Of a stretch of DNA of 51,553 nucleotides, positions 27,036-35,626 are shown in pieces (within the stretch, counting starts at the first letter, position 1; each line of letters starts with the position of its first letter). Below the pieces are notes generated by a model, which was not told the origin of the DNA, ran no database searches, and saw only the letters and a list, made by a program, of their open reading frames with translations. Position numbers and translations under genes: made by a program. The DNA is from a bacterium (lineage in GTDB: Bacteria; Verrucomicrobiota; Kiritimatiellia; UBA8416), in assembly GCA_020048935.1 (NCBI GenBank), contig JAIFLS010000029.1, positions 1 to 51,553 on the forward strand, in the 5' to 3' direction.

Positions 27036-28223
27036 TTATCGGATTGAGAACGGTTGCCGGGTGACTTCCGCGACCTTGGCCTCATCCAGTTCGACGCCGA
27101 GGCCGGGGCCGGTCGGGACCGGCAGGCAGCCGTCCTCGTCGAGCGGCAGCGAGAGCGCCCGGTCGAGATCGCCCTTGAGCAGGGGCCCATGAAGGCCCAG
27201 CTCCGTGAACTCGACCGCGCCGGTGAACCGCTTCACGGCGGCGGCAAAATGGAGCTTGGCGGCAATCTTGGGGCCTAGGCCGAAGGCGGTGCCGAGAACG
27301 GATTCGAGGCCGGCGGCCTCGGCGATCTCGGCGATCAGCATGGCATTGGCGAGCCCCCCCGCCTTACCGATCTTGATGTTGAGCACGTCGGCGGCCTCGG
27401 CACGGATAACGGCTTCGGCGTCGTGCGGGCCGAAGCAGCTCTCGTCCGCCTCGATCTTGATGTTGACCGCCCGGCGCACCTCGGCCATGCCGGGCAGGTC
27501 CCAGGCCTCGCAGGGCTGTTCGAGCAGTTCGAGATTGACCTCGTACTTCTCGGCCAGGCGGCAAAGCTCGATCGCCTCGGCGGGCGTGTAGCCGCGATTG
27601 GCATCGGCCCGCAGCGAGATATCCGGCCCCACGGCCTCGCGGATGGCTCGCAACCGGTCGGCGTCCTTGGCGGGGATGCTGCCGATCTTCGGCTTGAACG
27701 CCTTGACGTTCATCTTCATGTACTTCAGGCATTCGGCCGCCATGTCATCCGGCGAGCCGCCGGCAATCTCGATCGCTACCGGGATGCGGGTGCGCCGGGC
27801 CCCGCCGAGCAGTTCGCTGACCGAAATGCCGCGTATCTTGCCGACCAGGTCGTGCAGCGCGAGGTCGATGCCCGACTTGGCGCACGAGTTCTCGCGGTAG
27901 TCGATCAGGTCCATCAGGCCGGGGATGTCGAACGGCTCCTTGCCGACAAGCTGCGGTCCGAGGTAGTCGTCGATCGCCACCTGGATGGCCTCCATGGTCT
28001 GGCCGAAGAAACCGATATCGGCCGGGGCCTCCCCGATCCCGCTGACTCCCTCGTCGGTCTCGATATGGACCAGCACGTACTCCAGGATCGGCGAAGGCCG
28101 TTTCGGCGACACACGACTGAGGCGTCCGCCCCACTCGCGCTTCGTCCCCGCCCAGTCGGAGTTGTAGAAGAAGCAGCTCAGGGGAATACGGATCGGGGTT
28201 GTATAAATGCGGGTGATTTTCAT
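27036..28223 (-). CDS. Enolase-superfamily enzyme (mandelate racemase/muconate lactonizing type)
   Basis: This 395-residue protein has the two-domain enolase-superfamily layout. In the barrel are the Lys-x-Lys motif (KAFKPKIGS), metal ligands Asp in LRADANRGY, Glu in LELLEQP and Asp/Glu in IEADES, and the opposite-face Lys in LNIKIGKAGG. Lysines on both faces place it in the muconate-lactonizing-enzyme subgroup, which includes cycloisomerases, o-succinylbenzoate synthase, dipeptide epimerases and N-acylamino acid racemases. The exact reaction cannot be read from sequence. The divergent plus-strand neighbour (URO-D-like) ends 66 bases away. The M42 peptidase gene lies just upstream on the same strand with a 97-base gap. 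Confidence 0.88.
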   Translation of the reverse strand: MKITRIYTTPIRIPLSCFFYNSDWAGTKREWGGRLSRVSPKRPSPILEYVLVHIETDEGVSGIGEAPADIGFFGQTMEAIQVAIDDYLGPQLVGKEPFDIPGLMDLIDYRENSCAKSGIDLALHDLVGKIRGISVSELLGGARRTRIPVAIEIAGGSPDDMAAECLKYMKMNVKAFKPKIGSIPAKDADRLRAIREAVGPDISLRADANRGYTPAEAIELCRLAEKYEVNLELLEQPCEAWDLPGMAEVRRAVNIKIEADESCFGPHDAEAVIRAEAADVLNIKIGKAGGLANAMLIAEIAEAAGLESVLGTAFGLGPKIAAKLHFAAAVKRFTGAVEFTELGLHGPLLKGDLDRALSLPLDEDGCLPVPTGPGLGVELDEAKVAEVTRQPFSIR

Positions 28224-28320
28224 AGCGTGTGCATTCCTTTTTACATTCCGGCTGAAGCCTGTACTATGAGCAAGGAGAACCCTGTTTTACGGTGTTTGTC
28301 GTTCCGCCTTCAGGCGGCAG

Positions 28321-29346
28321 TTAGCAGCCTAGGTTCGCGTACAACTCGTGGGCGTTTTCCATGAACTTCACGAGCAGTGCAACGGTAGCATCGATGTCGT
28401 CGGCATGACAGAGCTGCACGGTTGAGTGCATGTAGCGAACGGGGGCACCAACAGTCGTCACGATGCACCCACCGGGGCATTGCTGGATGGCGGCGGCATC
28501 CGTTCCGCCCCCGATGTTGAGCTGATGCGGAATCTTGTATTTCTTGCACATCGCGAAGAGGCTCTTTACCAGCTTCGGGTGACCAATGGTGAGATTGTCG
28601 ATCATATAGATTCCGGTGCCTTTGCCGGGCTCACACAAGTTGTCACCGTCGTCATAGGCCCCTTTTGTCATGCTGCCGTCAATCGCAAGGGCCATGTCAG
28701 GCAGGATCCTGCCGGCTGCAGCACGGGCTCCCCGGAGCCCGACTTCCTCCTGGACCGAACTGACCGCGTAGACATCGACGTGAGTATCGCCCACCTGGCG
28801 CATGGCTTCGACGAGGCAATAGTTGCCGACACGGTTGTCAAAGTTTCGTCCCACCCACATCTTGCCGTTGAGGACCGATGCGTCCTCGTCGATCGTGATC
28901 GGCGATCCCAATGGAACCAGTGTTTCCAGCTTTTCCTTGGAGAATCCGGTGTCGATGCGGAGATCGTCGATTTTGGTGTCGGCATCTTTCGGTACGATGC
29001 ACCCACGTATCGGCTTCTTCGCGCCGGTGTGGATAAGCACACGCTGCGACTGTGCCATGACAGGGTTGACACCGCCGACCAGGCGAAACTTGATCATGCC
29101 CTTGCCGTCGATCCTGGCTACCATCATGGCCGGCTCGTCGGCATGGGCGGCGAGCATGACCTTGAGCGCCTGCGTTCCCTTGCTGGCTGCCTTGGCCTTT
29201 TTCAGTCCGATGAGATTTCCTAGCGGGTCGCGAGTTACGGTGTCGCAGCATGTCTCGAAGATCTCCGCCGCAATTTCCTGAACCGCATCTTCAAAACCGG
29301 GAATACCGGGGGCATTACAGATACTTTGGAATAGTTTGGGATTCAC
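28321..29346 (-). CDS. M42-family metallo-aminopeptidase
   Basis: This 341-residue cytoplasmic peptidase belongs to the M42 (FrvX/PepA/glutamyl aminopeptidase/TET) family. Metal and catalytic motifs visible are AHADEP (His and catalytic Asp), GRNFDNRVG (bridging Asp), SSVQEEVGLRGA (catalytic Glu pair), LAIDGS (Asp) and RYMHST (His). The start is set at GTG 29346 because AAGGAG lies six bases before it; the frame also runs further upstream to 29412 but that part is not conserved-looking. M42 enzymes form large tetrahedral complexes and finish degradation of short peptides. A short inverted repeat (28304-28317, CCGCC-TTCA-GGCGG) follows the stop at once and may help end transcription. Confidence 0.9.
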   Translation of the reverse strand: MNPKLFQSICNAPGIPGFEDAVQEIAAEIFETCCDTVTRDPLGNLIGLKKAKAASKGTQALKVMLAAHADEPAMMVARIDGKGMIKFRLVGGVNPVMAQSQRVLIHTGAKKPIRGCIVPKDADTKIDDLRIDTGFSKEKLETLVPLGSPITIDEDASVLNGKMWVGRNFDNRVGNYCLVEAMRQVGDTHVDVYAVSSVQEEVGLRGARAAAGRILPDMALAIDGSMTKGAYDDGDNLCEPGKGTGIYMIDNLTIGHPKLVKSLFAMCKKYKIPHQLNIGGGTDAAAIQQCPGGCIVTTVGAPVRYMHSTVQLCHADDIDATVALLVKFMENAHELYANLGC

Positions 29347-29650
29347 GGAGTGCTCCTTTTGCTTTTGGTGTTCAGGGTTGTGTCTTTCTTTTGTGTCTTC
29401 ATCTAACAACAAAAGCGGGTGTCAGCGAAACCGCCTTCATGCGACAATCGCCTGTGCCGAATGCGGCAGGAGTGAGTATGGACGTAAAAGCGCCCGAGTT
29501 TCGCACTTCTAAAGGCATGGTTTGACAGAAGCCGGACCCGCTACGGCGGGCAAGCGAAAGCGCGGACGCGTTGCGGTATGCTTGCAATCGGATTACATGG
29601 CGGATAAACTTGCTCATACAGTGAAGTTTCGGATAATACAAAGGAACCCC

Positions 29651-30466
29651 ATGAGAATTGTGAGGCGATTGCTGGTTGTGCTGGTGTTGCTGCTACTGGT
29701 GCTGTTGCTGGGGGTTATCTTCCTGGGCGGACGGATGATCAAGACGGGGGTGAACCGTCTTGGCCCGCCGTTGCTGGGGGTGGCTGTCACGCTTGAAGAC
29801 GCCCATTTCCGTCCGTTGCGAGGGTATGTGCGGCTGGACGGTCTCGTGGTCGGCAATCCGGAGGGGTTCCAGACCGAAAGCCTGTTCGACATGCGGAAAC
29901 TTGAAGTCGATCTGGATGTGCGTTCCCTCTTCACGAAGACGATCCGTATTCGGCGGGTCCTGATTGAATCGCCGCAGATCACCTACGAGATGCGGCTGCG
30001 CCGCACCAATCTGGGGGCACTGATCGAGGGTATGGCATCCGGCGACGAGAAGACGGAGGTCGAGGATGATTCGAAGAAGCCGGGCAAGAACGTGGTGATC
30101 AAGGAGCTGAAGATCGTCGCGGCCCGTGCCCTTATCAGTACCCCCGGCATGGGCCGCATGGTGGTGCCGGTCCAGTTGGCGACGATCACGCTGAACGACC
30201 TTGGAGGAGAGGGGCAAAATACGGTCCAGATCACAGGGCAGGTGCTCAAGGCGGTCCTGGGTGCGGTCGGCAACGCGGCACTTGGCGTGGGTGGCCTGGC
30301 CGGTGCGGCGGCGGATGGGGCGAGCGCGGCTGTCGGTGTGGCGGCTGACGGGGCCAAGGCGGCTGCGGGTGCCGCTGGTGACGGGGTGCGCGCGGTCGGC
30401 AGCGGCATGGGGCGTATTCTTGGTTTTGGCAAGGATGAGATGCCTAAGCCAGAGGCTGCGGAATAG
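29651..30466 (+). CDS. AsmA-like membrane-anchored protein
   Basis: This 271-residue protein starts with a single membrane anchor (MRIVRRLLVVLVLLLLVLLL, then GVIFLGG). AAGGA is positioned upstream of ATG 29651. The next 130 residues match the start of AsmA/DUF748-type proteins: VAVTLEDAHFRPLRGYVRLD, GLVVGNPEGF, LEVDLDVRSLFTKTIRIRRV and IESPQITYE. The C-terminal 90 residues are low-complexity Ala/Gly-rich (AADGASAAVGVAADGAKAA and similar) and end EMPKPEAAE. Short AsmA-like proteins are placed in the inner membrane facing the periplasm and may take part in lipid transport or outer-membrane assembly; that is family knowledge, not proven here. The 304-base divergent gap before it (29347-29650) shows no other gene. 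Confidence 0.8.
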   Translation: MRIVRRLLVVLVLLLLVLLLGVIFLGGRMIKTGVNRLGPPLLGVAVTLEDAHFRPLRGYVRLDGLVVGNPEGFQTESLFDMRKLEVDLDVRSLFTKTIRIRRVLIESPQITYEMRLRRTNLGALIEGMASGDEKTEVEDDSKKPGKNVVIKELKIVAARALISTPGMGRMVVPVQLATITLNDLGGEGQNTVQITGQVLKAVLGAVGNAALGVGGLAGAAADGASAAVGVAADGAKAAAGAAGDGVRAVGSGMGRILGFGKDEMPKPEAAE

Positions 30467-30514
30467 ACTGCCGCTGGTGGTCGCCAAGAATGCTTACAAG
30501 AATCCGTGTTTTGT

Positions 30515-30543
30515 TTGACAGGCGTGGTCGATCACCGGATAAT
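30515..30543 (+). promoter_or_regulatory. Sigma-70-type promoter of the phosphofructokinase gene
   Basis: TTGACA at 30515-30520 and GATAAT at 30538-30543 are separated by 17 bases, a near-consensus pair. The start codon at 30592 lies 49 bases beyond the -10 box. Confidence 0.7.
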
Positions 30544-30591
30544 GGCGCTTTTGCCAAATATCGGGATAGACGACATGAATGGAGTCATCAC

Positions 30592-31965
30592 ATGCTGATT
30601 TACGATAGAGTACTGGAATCGCCGCAGGATTTCTCATTTGTAATCGAGACGCTTGGACCCTGCACCGTGCAGTCGCCACTGGTCAACTGCGAGTTTATCG
30701 ATGATGCTGACCGTGTGCTGCTGACAGCGGATGCGCGGCGGATCGCGCAATACTGTGCGGCCGGGATTCAACCGCCCTCGTTTGAGCTTGCCGGTGCGCA
30801 CCGCAAGCTGTTCTTCAATCCCGCCTGGACCAAGGTCGCGATCACAACGGCTGGCGGATTGAGCCCGGGATTGAATGATGTAATCAAGGGGCTTGTCAAC
30901 ACCCTGTTTTTCGAGTATGGCGTACGCAGTATCTACGGTATCCGGTTCGGCTACCGCGGACTGCTGCCCGAGTATGGACATACCCCCATGATGCTGACCC
31001 CGGATATTGTCGATACGATACACGAGGACGGCGGTACCATCCTCGGGTCTTCCCGCGGGCATGGGGAGCGGGTGGGCGACCTGGTCGACTCGCTACAGCG
31101 GCAGAATATCAATATCTTCTTCTGCATCGGCGGCGACGGTACCCTGAGGGCGGCGGCCGACATCGCGGCGGAAGTGAAGCGCCGGGAATTGAAGATCGCG
31201 GTGGTAGGCGTGCCAAAGACGATCGACAACGACTTGAACTTTGTCGGGCGGACATTCGGATTCGAGACGGCGGTGTACCAGACGCACGAAATAATCACCT
31301 CGGCGCACATGGAGGCCAAGGGGGCCTTCAACGGGATCGGGCTGATCAAGCTGATGGGCCGCGACTCGGGATTTATCGCGGCGTTCGCCAGCCTGGCGAA
31401 TTCGGTGGTGAACTTCTGTCTCGTGCCTGAGGTTGATTTCGAGATCGACGGCAAGGGCGGTTTGATCGCGGCGGTCGAACGTCGGTTCTCCTCCGGCAAG
31501 GATCACTGTGTGATCGTCGTGGCCGAAGGTGCCGGGCAGGGGTTCATGAAAGGATTGCCTGAGCGGCGCGATGCTTCCGGCAACTTGCTCAAGCATGACA
31601 TCGGAGAGTATCTCCGCGACCGTCTGCACGCGCACTTCTCCCGTTCGCCATGGGATGGATCGGTCAAGTACTTTGATCCGAGTTACTCTATTCGCAGTGT
31701 TCCCGCGCAGGGGACGGATGCGATCCTGTGTCATTTGCTGGCCAAGAACGCGGTTCACGCCGCGATGGCGGGCAGGACGAGCTGTGTGGTCGGGCGTACC
31801 AACAACACCTATACGATCGCCCCGATCACGCTGGCGACAGTCGAGCGACAAAAGCTGAACCTGAAGGGGGACTTGTGGCGGGCGGTGCTGGATGCCACTC
31901 GGCAGAATGACTACTTCCGTGTGCCTGGCAATGGTGGTTCGACGGTATCTGTGCCGAAGGAATAG
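30592..31965 (+). CDS. 6-phosphofructokinase, long (plant/trypanosome-like) type
   Basis: This 457-residue cytoplasmic enzyme phosphorylates fructose 6-phosphate in glycolysis. Visible motifs are TTAGGLSPGLNDVIKGLVN (phosphate binding), FCIGGDGTLRAA, GVPKTIDNDLNF (catalytic TIDND), LIKLMGRDSGFIA and EGAGQGF. The residue after GGD is Gly (GGDGT), which usually means ATP as donor, while the Lys in PKTIDND is shared with PPi-dependent and trypanosomal enzymes. ATP-dependent activity of the X-group type is therefore likely but not certain. The start at 30592 has GGAG eight bases upstream. A strong promoter lies just ahead, so it is transcribed on its own. Confidence 0.92.
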   Translation: MLIYDRVLESPQDFSFVIETLGPCTVQSPLVNCEFIDDADRVLLTADARRIAQYCAAGIQPPSFELAGAHRKLFFNPAWTKVAITTAGGLSPGLNDVIKGLVNTLFFEYGVRSIYGIRFGYRGLLPEYGHTPMMLTPDIVDTIHEDGGTILGSSRGHGERVGDLVDSLQRQNINIFFCIGGDGTLRAAADIAAEVKRRELKIAVVGVPKTIDNDLNFVGRTFGFETAVYQTHEIITSAHMEAKGAFNGIGLIKLMGRDSGFIAAFASLANSVVNFCLVPEVDFEIDGKGGLIAAVERRFSSGKDHCVIVVAEGAGQGFMKGLPERRDASGNLLKHDIGEYLRDRLHAHFSRSPWDGSVKYFDPSYSIRSVPAQGTDAILCHLLAKNAVHAAMAGRTSCVVGRTNNTYTIAPITLATVERQKLNLKGDLWRAVLDATRQNDYFRVPGNGGSTVSVPKE

Positions 31966-32090
31966 GCCTGGATTTTGTTTTCACAAGGTGCTTGATTCGG
32001 TTTGACGGTTTTAGTAGTTTTTAGATGCAGGGGTTGGGCGTTGTGTCAAAACGTGCCTCGGGTAGTACCGGGGCTAAGCAGGAGGACGGT

Positions 32091-32678
32091 ATGAAGCGTA
32101 TGGCAGGGGTGGCAGTGTGTGCAGCGGCTCTGGTGATGGCTGCGGGCTGTGCGAAGACGAAGATCCAGAGCGAGAAATCGCCGTTCGACATCATCCAGGA
32201 GAAAGCGAATGCGATCACGGCGGCAGGCGGCCTTGCTGCGGTTGGCGTCGGAACGTCCAAGACGGTCCACCTGGCCCTGGATAAGGCGAAGACCCGTGGA
32301 CGCACGGAAGTGGCGCAAATCATGGAGACCAAGGTCGAATCGCTGAAGAAGGATTTCTCGGAAGAAGTCGGCACGGCTGATGGTTCCGAGCTTAATGAGC
32401 TGTTCTCGGCGGCGAGCAAGCAGATCGCCTCGCAGGTGCTGCGTGGCGCGGTTCCGAAAGATCTCAAGTACGACACGAAGGATGGCATGACCACGGCATG
32501 GGCGCTGATGGTTGTGGAACCGAGCGTGATCGCCGATGCGTTTGCCAACCAGGCCAACACGCAGCGCCACCTCTATACCCGTTTCCGCGCGTCTCAGGCG
32601 TTTGCGGATCTGGATGCCGAGGTCAAGAAGTTCGAGGAGTTCAAGCAGAAGGATGCGGGCATGGTCCTTGGCCAGTAA
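32091..32678 (+). CDS. Lipoprotein, LPP20-like
   Basis: This 195-residue protein has a lipoprotein signal peptide (MKRMAGVAVCAAALVMAAGC, modified Cys20). AGGAGG is five bases from ATG 32091. The mature part holds a segment AAVGVGTSKTVHLALDKAKT followed by RGRTEVAQIMETKVESLKKDFSEEVG. This is like LPP20/FlgT-type domains, where a G.G.s....A...A...AR..IA..... pattern leads into a helical region. The end (QAFADLDAEVKKFEEFKQKD) is helical. Outer-membrane or periplasmic location is inferred; the function is unknown. A clear terminator follows 25 bases after the stop. Confidence 0.8.
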   Translation: MKRMAGVAVCAAALVMAAGCAKTKIQSEKSPFDIIQEKANAITAAGGLAAVGVGTSKTVHLALDKAKTRGRTEVAQIMETKVESLKKDFSEEVGTADGSELNELFSAASKQIASQVLRGAVPKDLKYDTKDGMTTAWALMVVEPSVIADAFANQANTQRHLYTRFRASQAFADLDAEVKKFEEFKQKDAGMVLGQ

Positions 32679-32703
32679 GGCGACTGTTTAACGCACACGG
32701 AAG

Positions 32704-32732
32704 CAGGCGGCTAATAAGCCGCCTGTTTTTTT
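32704..32732 (+). terminator. Factor-independent terminator after the LPP20-like gene
   Basis: A perfect 9-bp stem (CAGGCGGCT at 32704-32712 with AGCCGCCTG at 32717-32725) has a 4-base loop and is followed by seven T. Confidence 0.92.
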
Positions 32733-32744
32733 GTGCCTAGCTAT

Positions 32745-32917
32745 AGGGCGTGGTGATTTATTCCAAGAGCGGCACGGGAGGAACGCCGTCCTCGGCGTCC
32801 GCTGCGCATGAAAAGGTGCATGGCGAAGCCTTTCTTGAAAACAGCGTGGTTAGCCAGGCATTCGGACAGCGAGACGCTGTCCCTCCCGTTGTGTATCCAA
32901 ATAAATCAACACGCCCT
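32745..32917 (-). mobile_element. MITE-like inverted-repeat element, copy A
   Basis: The 173-bp core begins AGGGCGTG and ends CACGCCCT. The terminal inverted repeats extend over about 20 bases with one or two mismatches (AGGGCGTGTTGATTTATT type). Read on the minus strand, it is about 90 percent identical by eye to copy B at 50427-50661. It contains a hairpin GGACAGCG-TCT-CGCTGTCC and one copy of a second hairpin GGACGCCGAGGACGGCGTCC (here with one change). No transposase is encoded; the short ORFs across it are incidental. It lies between the terminator of the LPP20-like gene and the end of cobS, and its right end supplies the cobS stop codon. No clean target-site duplication is visible (5 of 8 bases agree). 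Confidence 0.8.
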
Positions 32918-33674
32918 ATAGGCATGCCGCCAGCAGCAGGACCAGTGTCTCGCACAGTTCGCTGGCGGCACCGAGCGTGTCGCCTGTGATTCCGCCAAGA
33001 TTGCGTTTGCACGAATGGCCGAAGGCACGAGTGGCGACCAAGGCGATCAACGCCAGTGCCAGCGGATTCAGGCTGGATAGGCAGGCCAAGCCGATGCCCA
33101 GCGTCAAGGCCAGTGTCGCCAGCAAGGCCGTCAAACGATGCTCGCCGCTGGCCTGGTTGATGAAGGCGGCTCCCGTGCCGCCTTCGGGACGGGCATAAGG
33201 GAAGCAGGCGGCCAGATCGACCTGAGCGGTACGGGCAATGATACAGGCCAGGATGATCCAGGATGCCTCGCCGCGCCCGATCAGGGCCGTAATCGCCGCG
33301 AAGCGGGCCAGCAGCACGAGTATCAGCGCCACTGTACCGAAGGTGCCCAGCGAAGAATCCTTCATGATCTCGAGCCGCCGCTGCGGGGTCCAGCCGCCCC
33401 AGATGGCGTCGGCCCAGTCGGCCAGTCCGTCGAGATGCAGGCCGCGGGTCAGCAGGACCCCGGCGGTGACCACGGCGACGGCGGCGATGGATGGCGGGGT
33501 TCCCGGCAGGATCGTGATGATGATCTTCTGCGTGATCCAGAGCAATAGGCCGACCAAAGCACCGGTGACCGGGAACCAGGCCAGCGCGTCGACGGGCCTC
33601 TCCGCCTCACTGCCTGGTACGCGCAATATCGTCAGGGTTCGCAGGGCGGTCACGAGCGGTGGCGGCAGTTTCAT
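32916..33674 (-). CDS. cobS: Cobalamin synthase (adenosylcobinamide-GDP ribazoletransferase)
   Basis: This 252-residue inner-membrane enzyme joins adenosylcobinamide-GDP to alpha-ribazole (phosphate) in the last steps of B12 assembly. CobS motifs are visible: TRGLHLDGLADWADA with the metal-binding Asp cluster, MKDSSLGTFG, ARPEGGTGAAF and GGITGDTLGAASE. Several hydrophobic helices fit the family. Length is near the usual 245-260, so little if anything is missing at the C-terminus. The TAG stop lies inside the terminal repeat of MITE copy A. Its ATG overlaps the stop of the nucleotide-sugar dehydrogenase gene by one base (TGATG). No other B12 genes are in the window. Confidence 0.93.
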   Translation of the reverse strand: MKLPPPLVTALRTLTILRVPGSEAERPVDALAWFPVTGALVGLLLWITQKIIITILPGTPPSIAAVAVVTAGVLLTRGLHLDGLADWADAIWGGWTPQRRLEIMKDSSLGTFGTVALILVLLARFAAITALIGRGEASWIILACIIARTAQVDLAACFPYARPEGGTGAAFINQASGEHRLTALLATLALTLGIGLACLSSLNPLALALIALVATRAFGHSCKRNLGGITGDTLGAASELCETLVLLLAACL

Positions 33675-34990
33675 CAGGCCTTCACGACATTCGGTGCGGG
33701 TGAGCAGACGCCGCGGGAGTCGACCACCAGCGGCAGGCGTTTCGCCAGCGCGTCGTGGTCGACGTTATCGTGTCCGGTCGAGATAATGGCGGCATCGAAG
33801 CGCTCGCTGCAGATGTCGTCCAGCGAGACGCTGGCGATACCGGCGAACTGTCCATGCTCGCGGCTTGGACGCACCACGGGGCAGAAGGGGTCGTAGTAGG
33901 ATACGTCGGCCCCCAGCTTGAGCAACTGCTCCCAGAGCACGTAGGTGGGACTTTCGCGGTCATCGTCGACATTCTTCTTGTAGGCCAGTCCCACGAGCAG
34001 GATGCGGCTGCCGCGCAGCGGTTTGCCAATCTCGTTCAGGGCGAGCATGGTACGCTGGACGACGTAGGCCGGCATGGCCGTGTTGACTTCACCCGCCAGT
34101 TCGATGAAGCGGGTGGAGATACCGTATTCCTTGGCTTTCCAGGTCAGGTAGAACGGATCGATCGGGATGCAGTGCCCGCCGAGCCCCGGTCCGGGGTAGA
34201 AGGGCATGAAGCCGAAAGGCTTTGTCGAGGCGGCGCGGACAACCTCCCACACGTCGATATCCATCTCGGTGAAGACGATCTTCAGCTCGTTGACCAGTGC
34301 GATATTGATGCAGCGGAAAATGTTCTCCATCAGCTTGGTCGCCTCGGCTGTGCGGCAGTTCGAGACTGGTACGGTCTTGCAGATGACCGCGTCATACAGT
34401 GCGCAGGCGACTTCCAGCGCATCCGCGTCGAAGCCGCCGACCACCTTCGGTATGGTGGAAGTTGAAAACTCCTTGTTGTTGGGATCCTCTCGTTCAGGCG
34501 AGAAGGCCACGAACAGGTCCTTGCCAGCCTTGAGACCGCTGCCCGCCTCTAGGATCGGGATCAGCACATCCTCGGTCGTGCCGGGGTAGGTGGTGGATTC
34601 GAGGGTGACAAGCTGGCCCTTGCGCAGGTGGGGGGCGATGCTGCGGGCGGTGTTCTCGATATAGCTCAGATCCGGGTCTCGATGACGGGTCAAAGGCGTC
34701 GGCACGCAGATCAGCAGGGCGTCGCACTCCCGGACGCGCGCGAAATCCGTCGTGACGAATGCCCTCGGGTTGTTGGTCAGAGCGGACTGGATGCGCGCGG
34801 GGGCGATATGCTTGATATAGGATTTACCCGCCTGGATTGAAACGGTCTTGCTTTCATCGATATCCAGGCCGGCGACATGGAAGCCAGCCTTGGCGAACTC
34901 GATCAGCAGGGGCAACCCGACATAGCCGAGTCCGACGACACCGACACGCGCCTCGCGACTCTTGATTCCGGCAAGCATTTTTTCTTTCAT
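33674..34990 (-). CDS. UDP-N-acetyl-sugar 6-dehydrogenase (WbpA/WbpO/WecC-like)
   Basis: This 438-residue UDP-glucose/GDP-mannose dehydrogenase-family enzyme oxidises a UDP-HexNAc at C6. The Rossmann motif is GVVGLGYVGLPL near residue 17. Substrate segments are STTYPGTTEDV and FSPEREDP. The catalytic Cys is in PGPGLGGHCIPIDPFYL, and the C-terminal domain has GLAYKKNVDDDRESPT. The GLGGHCIP and AYKKNVDDDRESP patterns are those of the UDP-GlcNAc/GalNAc group (WbpA, WbpO, TviB) rather than of UDP-glucose dehydrogenase. It would supply an acidic amino sugar for a surface glycan. The stop overlaps the cobS start, an unexpected pairing. Confidence 0.88.
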   Translation of the reverse strand: MKEKMLAGIKSREARVGVVGLGYVGLPLLIEFAKAGFHVAGLDIDESKTVSIQAGKSYIKHIAPARIQSALTNNPRAFVTTDFARVRECDALLICVPTPLTRHRDPDLSYIENTARSIAPHLRKGQLVTLESTTYPGTTEDVLIPILEAGSGLKAGKDLFVAFSPEREDPNNKEFSTSTIPKVVGGFDADALEVACALYDAVICKTVPVSNCRTAEATKLMENIFRCINIALVNELKIVFTEMDIDVWEVVRAASTKPFGFMPFYPGPGLGGHCIPIDPFYLTWKAKEYGISTRFIELAGEVNTAMPAYVVQRTMLALNEIGKPLRGSRILLVGLAYKKNVDDDRESPTYVLWEQLLKLGADVSYYDPFCPVVRPSREHGQFAGIASVSLDDICSERFDAAIISTGHDNVDHDALAKRLPLVVDSRGVCSPAPNVVKA

Positions 34991-35071
34991 ACGCAGCTTT
35001 TCTGTTGTTGGTGTTCACGAATTCGGACCAGTGAAACGAGGCAGGATTTCAACATTTGTTCGCGCTCAAGT

Positions 35072-35091
35072 CAAGCCACACTCGTGGCTTG
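35072..35091. promoter_or_regulatory. Perfect hairpin in a divergent intergenic region
   Basis: CAAGCCAC (35072-35079) and GTGGCTTG (35084-35091) form an 8-bp stem with a 4-base loop; flanking CGCTCAAG and CTTGAGGCG can extend it. It lies between two divergent genes, 33 bases ahead of the plus-strand start. An operator or leader structure is possible, but no protein partner can be named. Confidence 0.4.
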
Positions 35092-35123
35092 AGGCGAGTG
35101 AGTCGGTCTGTTACGCTACTGGC

Positions 35124-35600
35124 ATGGCGATTGCAAAAGTCATATTCAACGGGATCAAGGGCGGGGTTGCCGTCGCGAAGCCATGGATTGGAGCCTTGAA
35201 CGATAAGGCGCTTGTGCTGGAGAAGGCCGGTTTCCTGTTCAAGGCGGGGGTTGATGGTGATCGGCTGCTGCTTGCCGTTGAACCGTGCCTGATCCAGGGG
35301 GAGCGACGTTATCATTTCAATATGCATCTGGCGCACGAGGATGCCTGCACGGTGATCGGCTCGGTGAATGCACAGGGGGAATTCACGATCCTGTTCCGTC
35401 CGGAAAGCCGCGAGCTGAGCGCTGATCAATGCGCTCGCTACCGTCAGGTCATTGGCGCGTTTGCCGGGCTGCTGCTCGGCGGCGGGTATGCTGGCGAGGG
35501 ACTGCTGGACGAGGTGACGCAGTCGCTGCTGAGGACGGTGGGATTCGACCCCGTCCCGTCCCGGTTGTCCGGGATACGTGATACCCGTCCATGCTTGTAG
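35124..35600 (+). CDS. Hypothetical protein
   Basis: This 158-residue protein is not recognised. ATG 35124 was chosen because the upstream part of the open frame looks non-coding and is not protein-like; no strong ribosome binding site is seen. The protein opens MAIAKVIFNGIKGGVAVAKP, has no signal peptide, and contains charged and beta-type stretches (GDRLLLAVEPCLIQGERRYH, FNMHLAHEDACTVIGSV). Near the C-terminus is a hydrophobic Gly-rich stretch (VIGAFAGLLLGGGYAGEG). The reverse frame over the same bases lacks any signs of a real protein. It precedes the Cache-PAS-DUF294 gene by 26 bases on the same strand, so the two could be co-transcribed. Confidence 0.5.
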   Translation: MAIAKVIFNGIKGGVAVAKPWIGALNDKALVLEKAGFLFKAGVDGDRLLLAVEPCLIQGERRYHFNMHLAHEDACTVIGSVNAQGEFTILFRPESRELSADQCARYRQVIGAFAGLLLGGGYAGEGLLDEVTQSLLRTVGFDPVPSRLSGIRDTRPCL

Positions 35601-35626
35601 TTGCCTTCGGTCCATAATCGTCTATC

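Noticed and set aside
32734..32928. Target-site duplication around MITE copy A
   Set aside because: Flanks CTAGCTAT and ATAGGCAT agree at only five of eight positions, which chance can explain.
32758..33012. 84-residue ORF across MITE copy A (and its relative across copy B)
   Set aside because: The peptide similarity simply reflects the shared element; no start signals, and it runs through hairpins.
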